In this document: positions 21,071 to 31,897 of the stretch, piece by piece
How positions within the stretch are numbered: the first letter of the stretch is position 1
How the letters are laid out: each line of letters opens with the position of its first letter
Assembly: GCA_024196135.1 (NCBI GenBank)
Contig: JAMQCK010000121.1
Location: forward strand, 1-59,089
Length of the DNA stretch: 59,089 bases
Direction: 5' to 3'
DNA from: Pleurotus ostreatus/Saccharomyces cerevisiae fusant
Taxonomy: Eukaryota > Opisthokonta
Made by a program: the position numbers and the translations under genes
The notes under the pieces: model-generated
The model's input: the letters and a program-made list of their open reading frames with translations, nothing else
Told to the model about the DNA's origin: nothing
Database searches by the model: none

Positions 21071-21159
21071 GTGCGGCGTGGGGGCGGTGCGCGGTGCGCG
21101 CAGGACATGCGGGCGGGAACAGGTAGTCTGGGAAGTAGTGGGAGGCTAGGGAGGGCCGG

Positions 21160-21179
21160 NNNNNNNNNNNNNNNNNNNN
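21160..21179. other. Assembly gap of 20 N
   Basis: A run of exactly 20 N separates the end of copy A from the start of copy B. The round length suggests a scaffolding placeholder rather than a measured gap. Confidence 0.99.
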
Positions 21180-21784
21180 ATCGAGCTCCGGGCAGCAGTA
21201 GACGCCTGCAATCGAGCAGTCAGATCGGCTGGGAGCTGGCCCATGTAGAGGTCGGCGAGAGCGGCGGGTTTCGGAAGTGGCTTGTAGTGTTCATGCTGCC
21301 CGCTGAGGATCGCGTCCTTGACCTGCTTGAGCAGCTCGTAGTCGCCCTTGCCCGGAACGTGCTCGGCTTGCGGTTGCTGCATCTGCGGCGGCGGCTGCAT
21401 CTGCTGCTGGAAGGCGAACTGCGCGTGCGGGAAGGCGAACTGTCCGTGGGCGTCGTGCGTCGGGAAAAACGGCTGTTGCAGCGCGAAAAAGTGCTGCTCC
21501 TGCATGCGCGGGTCGAAGAGGAAGGCTTGGTAGAGGTGCGAGGGAAGGGCGACGGGCGGGGGAAACGGGTTAGCCGCCTGGAAGACGATGTTGTCGTGGA
21601 TAGGCTGGTCGATGTTCTCGGCTGTCGGCGCAAAAGGAGTCTGCGGGTCCTCGGCTAGCAGTGTGACCGTCCTGTCGCGCTGGAGCGGACGAGCTGGGAG
21701 TAGGGCAGAGCCGGGGATGTGAGAATGAGCAGCCGACGCCACGGTATGGTGGGAGGCAAGGGGCGCTGCACCTTTATTTCTCAT
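21180..21784 (-). CDS. Q/P-rich protein, 3' truncated (copy B)
   Basis: Counterpart of the gene at 1-605, with ATG at 21784 and an open frame to the contig edge at 21180. Differences from copy A are few (for example Ala for Val and Ser for Leu near the N-terminus). The 3' part is missing because the contig begins inside the gene. I do not recognise the family. Confidence 0.6.
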
Positions 21785-22220
21785 TTTGTGTTTGTTTTGA
21801 TCTCAGCCCCCAGCGCAGGGATCTCCCAAAGTTTTCCCCGAAATCTTGCCGGCTTCGTTCGTCTCGGGCCTGCTCGATGCGCTCGTAATGTTTTCTTGTA
21901 CAGAGTGGCAGGCTCAAGGGAAGAGGGCAAGGGAGAAAGCAAACGGAGTCACGCGCGAATGATGACGATTTTTACGCCCACGGACCATGCCAGCCGCGCA
22001 CATACGGCCGTTCCATTGTTCGCTGCAAGGAGCATCGCTCATACTGCCTGCCAGCGCAGGTGAAAGGTGAACAAACTCAAAGACAGTATCGTGGGTCAGT
22101 GACCACTATGCGTCAAAGGATCATCCGCTCCCTTACGAGCCAGCACATACGACGATCGGAACACGATGTTCGCGCATTAGCAGAAGATACAGTAACGCTA
22201 TAATGTAACACGGGATCCCT
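21785..22220. other. Intergenic region (copy B)
   Basis: 436 bp corresponding to 606-1037, with several small indels near 22060-22160. No gene is supported. Confidence 0.6.
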
Positions 22221-23942
22221 TCAAGACACTGAAGCCAACTTCGCCTGCTTCTCCACAGCAATGATATCCCCCACGAGCAACCCCAAAGTCTTCTTCGTTT
22301 CCGCATCCGCCCCCTTCATCTCCTTCTCCAGCTCCAACCGCCTCTCCGCCAACACCATCACCAGCTCCTTTATCCCTCCACTTCCATCCCGCGCTACCGC
22401 CCATGAGATCTCGTCCTCGCCCGCCATCCACGCGCGGAGTCCACAGGTACGCAGGACGCGTGGAAGGGTGATGAGGCCGACGAGGATTTCGGGGGTGCCG
22501 ACGATGCGCCAGAGGACGCTGAGCGCGGCGCGGTAGAGCTCGGCGCGGGCGATCCAGAGTTGTGTCGCTGTTGTCCGGGCGAAGAGGAGGACGAGGAGTG
22601 CGGGAAGGCGGGAGGCGGCTAGGAGGACTCCGATAGCTTGGTGCGAATCACCACCGTGAAAAGGATGAACAAGCACACGAGACAGAAGCTCGCATGATGC
22701 TTTGAGCACGAGGGGCACCTCTTCAGCACGAAGCGGATGCGACATGCATGCACGATCGAGGGCGTCAAGGATTTCGAAGACACCGATGGCGCACCCCTTT
22801 GCGCAAGGCGCGTCGGACACCGGGAAGGTCGGACGGCATAGCTGAGCGGCGCAAGACTTCCAGTCGGCAAGGCAGCCGCAGCAATAGTCGACTTGACAGC
22901 TCGGGCAGCGCATGCGAAGAAAGGATGCTGTGTCTTGCGGGGTTTCGTTGGTTTGCCAGAGCTGCAAGCTGGTCAGCGGTGTCTACGATCGGGAAAGTAC
23001 AACTCACCTGCCGGCCCACTGAGGGCAAGTCATCGCCGCATTCGGGGCACATGCGACCCTTGACGAACATATTCTGCACTTGCAGCACATCCGAAGCGTC
23101 AATATTGATATATGGGACCAGAGCGCGCAGAGCGTCGACGGAGAATGGCAGAGTAATAACTTGTTTCGGAGAGCGCTTGATGTGTTTCGAGGCTTCAGCT
23201 GACGCACTTGCAGTCGTATATGTCGACGCGAAGCTCGCAGGGCTTGAAGCTCCCAGAGACAGATTAGAAGGCGAGGGGCGAGGCAAGAAAGCTTTTCGCG
23301 GGCGATGGATTCGAGGTTCTACCAATCTTGCGTTCGCGGGAGGGGAATATATTTTGATGGGGGGTTGAGGCGAGTAGGCATTTATCGCAAGCGCGTAAGC
23401 AGTTGGGGTTGGTGGTGCATTGACGATGGTCCGTGAGCCAGCACGAATCGATGGATATAGCGATGAGTGCGATGAGAACGATGAGAACGATGTGGTTTCG
23501 TCATTAGGCGATGCAGAGACGGTCTGGTTGATCCATGGTGACGACGAAAGAGGCGAGCGAGCCAGAGTGCTTGTGGACGAGTTCGAAGGGACCGAAGGCA
23601 CGCGAGGAGGCGTAGCAGCAAATTTGACGCGTCGGGGTTGAGGCGCAGGGGGAGGCGGTGCGTGCCGGGGTATCGAGCGTTGCGCCTGGAAGTTTGTGTG
23701 CGTGGTGGTCCGGGTCCGTGGACTACTCGAGGTTTGACTTTGAGGGGAGTTCTGGTTGTTGGTAACCCGCCAGCGGGTTGGAAAAGTAGAGATCGTTGAC
23801 GCCGTACTTGGCGAGCCTTGCGTGGTAGGGGGAGTTGGTGGCAGCCACCGCTCGAAAGCTGGCGTACTGTCAGCACCATCTCAGCCGTCGCTTTGATCGG
23901 CGACTTACCTGGCTTCCTGACTACGGGCTCGTTATTCTGCAT
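22221..23942 (-). CDS. RING/IBR-like Cys-rich zinc-finger protein (copy B)
   Basis: Exons 23909-23942, 23008-23858 and 22221-22961 encode 541 residues, the same length as copy A. All Cys residues of the putative zinc-binding cluster are kept, while the Ser/Pro-rich N-terminal half has scattered replacements. That pattern fits a structured C-terminal module and a loose N-terminus. The C-terminal residues differ (KLASVS against KQASVT). Confidence 0.75.
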
Positions 23943-24311
23943 GTCTGTAGCAGTCCTCAGATCCAGGTGAGTCCAGAACGGTAGTGAAAGATAGTCGAGA
24001 TCATCGACGAGAACGGAGAACGCGCTTGATCGTGAGTGAGAGGAAAGTCGGAGAGACGCGACAGTTGCTGGACAAGACCCAGTTTATGTGTCTTAGACCA
24101 GTCTAGTCAACGGACAGAAGGAATGGCGGACAAAGCTCGAGGTGGAGATGAAGGGATGACGAGATGGAGGTTGAGTTCAAGAGAGGATGAAGGGAAAAAG
24201 GTCATGGCTATTCGGGACCAAGCTCGCACCAAACAAAGACAAGCGCGTGTCGCACGTGACCGTCTCGAACTTCAACTTGACCATCACGGCCACCCACGAA
24301 AACCGGTCAGA
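23943..24311. promoter_or_regulatory. Shared promoter region, Cys-rich gene / HDAC (copy B)
   Basis: 369 bp between divergent starts; it carries a 6-bp insertion near 24185 relative to copy A. Confidence 0.5.
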
Positions 24312-26021
24312 ATGGCCACCACACACGGAAAAGTGGCGTATATCGTCAACAAGGAACTTATACAGGTACTATCTGCTTCTCAAGCCTGCCAACTTGATGA
24401 TGAACATCATGTTTGTAATTTCTTCGCGCTAGATTTCTTCTCGCCTACCTGCGAACACAAATCGGTCTCTTCTCGTGCATTCCCTCGTTCAAGCTCTTGG
24501 CTTGCTCAAGAATGACTCCGAGGTCTCTCTAACGAATGTGGGAGTTTCCCCGCGCTCTATCCGAGTCGTAAACCCCCAACCGGCCTCCTACGACGCGCTA
24601 GCGGTCTACCATACTAGAGAATACCTTGACCGCGTTCTCAGGCGACACGATCAATCAGACGAGAGTTTTGATGATGATCAACAAGATGACCTTGGTCTTG
24701 AAGACGACTGCCCTCTCTTTCGTGGCCTGGAGAAATATGTGCCACTTGTGGCAGGTGCATCTTTGACAGGAGCACAGGCTTTGATGAAGGGATTCGCGGA
24801 TGTCGCTATAGCTTGGGATGGAGGAAGGTATGTATGACTCTCGGTCGCGATGGCTCAGAAATTTTTCATGAACAATTACCAGACACCATGCACAGAAAGC
24901 ACGCGCCTCTGGTTTTTGCTACGTTGCCGACTGCGTCCTGGCAATCCTCGCGTTGAAGAAGGCGCCACAGATGCATTTGCCTCTGCCCATTGGAGGGGAC
25001 CAGATGTGCGAGAATGATCTGCCACCCGCCAGCAGCCACCCAACGCGCAAACCACGCGTCATGTACCTTGACCTCGACCTGCACTTCTCTGATGGCGTCT
25101 CGCATGCATTCCATAATCCCAACTTGGCTTCTGGTGGCACTTCGCAAGTCCTTGTACGTTGATTAATTCTCGCTGCACAGCGCCTCCTCACTTATTTGCT
25201 TCGCCTCACGTCCTCAGACCCTCAGCATCCACCACGCGGCGCCCGGCTTTTTTCCTGTCTCCCCTCTTTCCGACCTCCCACCCATCACCTCACCCTCCAC
25301 ATCCACCTTCAGATTCACCCCACCCCCTCCTCACGACCCATACACGCTCTCCTTCCCCCTCCTCCCGGGTTACAACAACGCGACACTTGCGCGCATATGG
25401 CCGTCCGTGGAGTCCATCCGCGACGCCTTCGCGCCGGACTACGTCGTCTTGCAGTGCGGCGTCGACGCGCTGGCGGGGGATAAGTGTGGGATTGGGGGCT
25501 GGAGTCTGGGCGGTGCGGATGAGGAGGATGGGAATGAAGAGTTGGGGATGGATGTGGATGGAAGTTCGCGGCTTGCGATGGGCTCCTTGGGTTGGTGTGT
25601 GGACCGGGTCGTGAATCAGTGGGGTGTCAAGGCGCTTCTGCTTGGTGGCGGTGAGTAAACAGCTACCGTTTGCTCAATCCTTCGTGCTGACGACATGTCA
25701 GGCGGCTATAATCATCCGAATGCAGCCCGAGCATACGCCTACCTCACCTCAATCGCTGTAAGCCTCACGAAACTGATTTGCACACTGGCGACATTTACTG
25801 ACTTCTGCTTACAGCTTGACCGCCCGCTTCCGCTAAGCACGCCCATCCCTGACCACACCTTCTTCCCGGCATACGCACCATCGTTCATCTTGGACGTCCC
25901 GCCTTCGACAATGCAAGACCAAAACACAGAAGCCTACCTGCAAAAGGTAGAAGCCGCCTTCCAGTCCGCCGCCGAAATCCTGCGACAACGAAGGGAGGCA
26001 GCAGAGGCCGCGGTCGCCTGA
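24312..26021 (+). CDS. HOS1-like: Class I histone deacetylase, Hos1/HDAC8-like (copy B)
   Basis: Exons 24312-24365, 24433-24827, 24883-25153, 25218-25650, 25702-25757 and 25815-26021 encode 471 residues. All Zn ligands, the His pair and the catalytic Tyr seen in copy A are present. It is four residues shorter than copy A because of a deletion at the C-terminal end (AEAAVA). Several replacements fall in the segment encoded just after intron 3 and in the acidic loop; the catalytic motifs are unchanged. Confidence 0.92.
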
Positions 26022-26527
26022 TACCGTGCAGCGCCCACTTACCTCGACCATTTCTTGCTCTTCCAACACAACCGTCCGACCATGGTACAGATAACGCCTG
26101 CGCGCAATCTTCATAAACATACGTTATATCCTATCCGTACATGATTCGTAACTTTGAACACAATAAAGTATCATACCCGAAGCAAAGGCAAGCGGAGAAA
26201 ATAATGTACACGACAAGCGGACGAAGAAGGGTGTCTCCGAGGAGCGTAGGATATGGACAGGTAGTGCACACTGTGAAGAGGAGGGGTGTTGTCAGATGAA
26301 GGGTTAGATGAAGTAAGTCAAAGGCTTCTGGGTTAGACAGCGAGAGCAGATAATAAGTAAGTTGGGTCATCTAAATAACAATATACCTCCAGAGATCCTG
26401 TCTTCGTCCGTCGTAGCGGCGCCCGCCTGCACGGGCCTACTGTCGTCAAGAGTGGCGGGCCCGGTGGCAGGGGCACGCACGAGTCGTCACTAGGAGCGAG
26501 ACATCGCGGGGAAAGAGCGACGTCGGT
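26022..26527. other. Convergent intergenic region (copy B)
   Basis: 506 bp between the 3' ends of HDAC and aminopeptidase P, similar to copy A apart from small indels. No gene is supported. Confidence 0.6.
26162..26167 (+). terminator. Poly(A) signal of HDAC gene (copy B)
   Basis: AATAAA, matching 4987-4992 in copy A. Confidence 0.5.
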
Positions 26528-29500
26528 CTAATCCCAGTCGATGGTGAGGCCGGCTGCGGGGTTGGCCAGGCCGATGCCGCGCTCTGCCTCTCGCCTGAGC
26601 CACTTGAGCGTGGATTTGTCGTCCTTCAAGTGCGGCGCGAGGGTCTCGTAGCAGCGCTGGTTGTGGTCCTTGAGCCACGCCTTCTCCTCCTTGGTCAACA
26701 TGGACTCCTTCACCATGCGCGTCTGGATCGGCACGCAGGTCAGGCGCTCGAAGCCGAGCCAGATGTGCCCGTTGAACTCGCGTCTCGTCTATGAGGTTGG
26801 TGAGCAAGGTCGTTATCGTCTGAGAAAGGGCATGAACGTACGTTGACGCGCGTGACGATGAGCGCGGACTCGATGCGCATTCCCCATTGGCCGGCATTGT
26901 CTGTCATAAGGGGTCAGTCTATTGATCATCAGTCCTTGTTAGATCAACTCACAAAAGCCAGGCTCGTTCGTGATGACATGCCCAGGGACCAGCGGTATAG
27001 AGCTCGAGAAACCATGCGGACCCTCGTGGACGGTCAAGAACTGACCGAACCCATGCCCAGTACCATGCTGAAAAGCCTATCAGTACGACCCACTTCGTCA
27101 ACATCGATCGAACGCACCATGTAGTTCCAGCCATCCTTCCACAGGGCTCGCCGCGCCAGGACGTCAAGCTGCTGCCCAGACGTGCCTTCCGGGAATATCG
27201 CGGTATCGATGGCGATCTACGTCTGGCTCAGTACGAACATCCTACCGGAAGTTGAGGGGACTTACATGACCCTGCAGCACCTTCGTGTACGCCTCGCACA
27301 TCTCTGGCGTGGGCCTACCAAAGTGCATAGTGCGAGTCGTGTCGCAGGTGCCGTCGCGGTACTGGCCTCCGGAGTCACTGCGAAGATGTAAGATAACCAG
27401 CAGAAAGGAAATTCTATGAGGACTTACTTGAGATACGGCGTCTCGCGCGAAATGACCAGGGCGTTGCCTTTCTTAGGCGAGTAGTGCGGTAGCGCAGCGT
27501 TGGGACCGGTTGCCGATATGTTCTCGTACGCCAACCCCATCCACTCGGGCTTGTGTTGACGGCGGAACTCAGTGAGGCGATGACCTGCCTCCCATTCCGT
27601 GACCTCATAGCCCTGAGCCATCTTGTTCTCCAGCCAGGCGAGGAAGCGGGTCTGCATTTAGGTTAGCCAACGGACATATGCTGATAGAAGAAGGATTACT
27701 TACGAAAGCGATACCGTCGCGGATGTACGCGCGACGCATGCCCGCAAGCTCCGTCTCGTTCTTGACGGACATCAAGACCTCTACGTGCGAGGGCGCGATA
27801 GTGTACCGCATATGCGTCAGCATGAGCGACACCGCGTACGACGTCTCCGGCGAGATGATGACCTTCCCATCGCCCCACTGGCGTAGCCGCAACCACGCCC
27901 AAAGCTCCGTGTAGTCCCTTCGCACAACGTCAATCGAGTTCAGATACTCATCGATCTCCGGCTTGATCTTGACCGGGTCGACAAAGAGCGTGTGCGGGTG
28001 CTTCGACGAGGGATTGAGCGCGATGTACAGGTACGCCTGGAACACCGGGTTGAACGGGATATCCGAGCCGCGCAGGTTGAGCAGGTACGCGATGGCGGGG
28101 AGAGAGGTGATGAGCGTGCCGACGTGCTGCTGCGACGCGCGAGGGGCAGAGCGGGAGTACGACGGGACGTCGGGCGGCTGTTTCCGGATCCACTCGCGGA
28201 CCTTCGCAATCTTCGAGTTCGCGCTTTCGCCGGCGTACTCGAGGCCGTGGAGGAAGATGGACGCCCTGGACCGCTGCGGCTTGTCGCGCCAGATCAGGTC
28301 CACGAGGTTCTGGGGAGGGTAGGCGAGCTTGGACCCGAGGGGGTGTATCTTCGAGTTCAGCAGCGTGGCCTTCTCATGCGAGATCATGCGCGCATCAATC
28401 CCGATCTTGGCGTCCTTGACGCGGGACTAACGGAAAACAATGAATATCGACGCCAGAAAATGGCATTCTTCACGCACCGAAAGGAAGTCGATCCAATCCT
28501 TGGGCTGGCCTGGCTTGCCCGCCTCAATGATCGTCCAGTTGGAGTCTACTTGATCACGAGCCTGCAACCAGTAACGCGAATCTGTTACCAGATATGCATT
28601 GTTCCGGGAGATAATGGCCTGACCAGCCGAGCCAGTGAACCTGTGCTGAGTCAGTGTCGGGGAAAACTTCGCGAAGACGGCACACGCACCCCGAGATCCA
28701 CTCCCTGCGCTTGTCGGTGGGAGCGACGTACTCCGAGTTGTGCGCATCCTCTGAGGGTACGACGCTAGGGGGGGCCGAAGATGAGTACAATGTGGCGAAC
28801 AAAGGAGAATGGGGACGCACTAGTACTGGAGGTTCTCCTTCTCCATGAGAGCCCGCAGTTGAGCTAAGCGCTCGGAGCTGTTGACTTTCTCGGGGACGGT
28901 ATCCAGCTCGTTCACTTTCCGCTCGTAAGCAGAGCCAACGAGTGTGCTTGTGGAATCGTGGCCAGGGTGTCGCCTCGAGCCGGAGGAAACGCGCGAGACG
29001 TGGGTAGGACGGCTGGTGACGGTCTTGTCGGACGAGCGAGTATTGGAGCGGCTGGGCTGAGGGCTCATGTGGTTGCTGGGTGGGGGGATAGGGAGGGTTC
29101 TCTTGCTGTTCGACGTGACCCGGCTAGCTTGTGTGGACTTTGAGTTGCTCCGCACCGGCGGCTCCCAGGGCGGCAAGCTGGCCTGACTGGTCTGCGAGAA
29201 CGACTTCTCCTCCATATACTCCTCTTCTTCCACCTGCGCTTCCATTTCCTTCTGCTTGCGCCCCAATCCCCACCCGTACCCGAGCTTGCTCGCGAACGAC
29301 TTCTTGGTGCCGGTCATCGTGTTTGATCGGGAGAGCTTCGGGCGGTCGCCCTTGGTGTTGGACAGGTCGGGGATGTCGCCGTAGTTCTCAGAGTCGGAGT
29401 GGAAGGTGATGCTCTCGCCCTTCTTCTCGCGCATCGACGAGTACGTGGAGGATGAGGAGTAGGATGCGTTGCGGATCAGCTGCGAGCCCTGGATGCTTGG

Positions 29501-29596
29501 GGGCGGCTCCCACGAAATCCGCTTGGTCTTCTTGCCCACGAAGGGCAAGCACATCGGCGGCGGTGGCGGGGGAGGGGGAGGCGGCGGCGGCGCCAT
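26528..29596 (-). CDS. Xaa-Pro aminopeptidase with N-terminal extension (copy B)
   Basis: Exons on the minus strand are 28821-29596, 28690-28764, 28478-28640, 27704-28426, 27428-27651, 27266-27377, 27118-27216, 26953-27067, 26842-26900 and 26528-26788, giving 868 residues. All metal ligands are present. The 258 residues of exon 1, including the low-complexity extension, translate the same as in copy A although silent differences occur. Intron 1 has diverged strongly in sequence (56 nt here, 55 nt in A) while keeping its splice ends, which again indicates that selection acts on the protein. Confidence 0.9.
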
Positions 29597-31897
29597 GACG
29601 GTTGGCGACAAGGAACGATACCGACGCGCACGAGGCAAAGACACGATATCAGCCCGCGAGAAGATTCGGGCACGTGGACCTGCCTATTCCGGACTTCGTG
29701 CAGACATGCGGCGAACATGAACCTCCCCCCGCCCGGTGGCTGCGTTCGAGCCCCGGATCGGCGCATAGCCCAAGGACACCCCGAGGGGCATCCTGGAACC
29801 AGGCTGCCCAATCTAGAGGCCCTGTGTATTGTAAGCGCAAATGGATAGGCCCTGAAGGCACACCCGAAATGGCCACCGAGAGCCACGGCCCCTCACCGCG
29901 CCAGAGCAAGCCGACTGAGGCGTCATGCGCAGCCCGGTTAGCGTACCACAGCAGCTGTCTCTTCTCCATCTCGCTGGCATGTGAGCGAAGTACTGGGGGA
30001 AGTTCGCTGCTCACAGGGGGTGTACAACACGCTTCTACCGTGCGGCAAGCCCCATGACGCTGGGCCGATACGACCTTCATTGTGCTCTCGGCGGCTAAGA
30101 ACAACCGTGGGCTCGGTAGCTGCCAAGAATGCGTCAGTCAATGCTGGTCGGTGTGCATCGAACGAAATGCAGGGACCCGTTCGACAATAGCCAGCGAAAA
30201 GAAGCTAGGCAAGAATAACGGGGTCCTCCTTTGAGAACAGAAGCGCGCTACAATAGCGCGCAGTGGGAAGGGGGGAATCGATCGGAGAAGGAGAGGAAGA
30301 AGGATCGATCTCTGGAGAAAGTGAGGAATTTATGGATAAGCTGGGTGGTTTGCTTGTGCATGGAAAAGGTAGGCTGTGGATCGGTCGTAAATTGACGTCA
30401 AGTGGTAGGCTGTAAGGTCTTGGTATGGCCTGTGTAGCACGTTCCGTACTTGCTCTAACTTCATTTCGGGTCCGTAAGGAGCGTTAGAAGCTCTATCGTC
30501 CACTATATATGAGTATGACTGGTTAGGAGGGGTCGACGCAAAGTTAATCAACACACACCAAGCAAGGCCTCACTACTGACGACCAACTCGGTTGGATAGA
30601 CTGCCGTCTCGTCCAATTTTATCCGGGTCTTCGTCAAGGCGACAGAGAGGAACGATACGTACCAAACTGGCCTTGGATATCAGAAAAACGAAGGTGGGAC
30701 AACAAGGACGGTGCTTAGTCGAAGTGAAGTCGGCGGAGAGTACGCCAAGAGCGATCTCATTCAGTGTTGTGCAACCCGTATTGAACGTGCTGTTAACCCG
30801 AGAAAACTGCTTTCCCCCCTTGACGAGGGGGAAGGTGTAGTAACTTCACTGCAGCTGTGGTCGTCCCAGCCGTCGATTCGCAGAGTACGTAGCATCACAT
30901 GAGCTGTTGCGACGCACTGAGCCGTTGAGCGGATGTAATTAAAGTGTACTGAAGAGCCATAGGCGAAGCGTCGAAAGCGTTCCAGCATTCGAAGGTCGAG
31001 GTAAGCGCCAACTTCCTGTCGCAGACGACGACGACGTCACGCAGGCGGTCTCGGCGAATGCCGTTTTTCGGCAAAAGGCGGCAACGCACGTGCAAATAGA
31101 GGCATTGTGAGGCATTGTGTCCTTCCTGAATTCGGGCGTCGGACCGCGTCTTCGTCCCGACGGCCATCGGTGGACTTCATCTTGGTCGGACTTCCCATTG
31201 TTCGTTGCTTGAATGCCTGACTACTCCTCGACATCAGCACACGGCCGCGACGCTGCTCTCGGAATATATACGGTGAAATATAAAACGTACGGAGACCAGG
31301 ACGCAGACGGAATGCGCCATCTCGGAGGGTTCGCGCCACTCCTCAAGGCGGATTTTCCGCGCTGCCCGTGACCGTGTTCCAACTTTGCGACCCTTCCAAG
31401 TCTCAACGTCATCTCGGGCCCATCTTCTTCCCAATAGAGGCTTGCTTCTGGCAGCAAAAACTGCAAGAATTTCCCTGAACTTCCTGCGATGAAGTGTCTT
31501 CTATCGTCCTTCGGACGCGTCACGGTGAAATGGCCGAACAGCACATCCGGAGGCCTTCATAAACAAGCCACATAACCGGATCAATAGCCTCCTGATAGCC
31601 TCGCACGATGGCCACAAATGAACAGCTTCCCCATCTCCGAACCGCTTCTTCATCACCCTCGCGTGGCGTTCGTCGGCGCGCGGCTGTGACGAAGAAAAGG
31701 GATGAGGTCGTCCCCGACGACGACGTTCTTTCTTTCTGCTTTCATCTCACTAGACTTTCTAGACGCTCGCTAGCTCACCGCTCAACGAGCACCACTCCTG
31801 TCATTCCTTTTTGGCTTCACTCCCTCCTAACGTCAATCCTTCTCGTACCGACCTCACCCTAATCCCTACCTTCCCCGATCTCTGACGTTCCGCTACA
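29597..31897. promoter_or_regulatory. Large divergent intergenic region (copy B)
   Basis: 2.3 kb corresponding to 8429-10683, with several indels (for example near 29770, 30920 and 31105). It keeps the GC-rich hairpin at 30243-30261. No gene is supported. Confidence 0.55.
30243..30261. repeat. Perfect short inverted repeat (copy B)
   Basis: Same 8-bp stem and CAA loop as 9063-9081. Confidence 0.6.

Larger units (their letters stand above)
1..21159. repeat. Duplicated 20-kb block, copy A
   Basis: This copy is collinear with 21180-41318: same genes, order and orientation, and it starts with the same bases. It is 1020 bp longer than copy B; 985 bp of that is one inserted element plus its target duplication (15358-16342). 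Coding exons are mostly identical or silently different, and introns keep position and phase. Position 1 matches the first base after the N gap, which suggests two contigs beginning at the same assembly-graph node. It is read as an alternative haplotype of copy B; a tandem duplication is not excluded. Confidence 0.95.

Noticed and set aside
21160..21179. Telomere, centromere or retroelement boundary at the gap.
   Set aside because: Flanking bases are ordinary gene sequence with no telomeric repeat or LTR.
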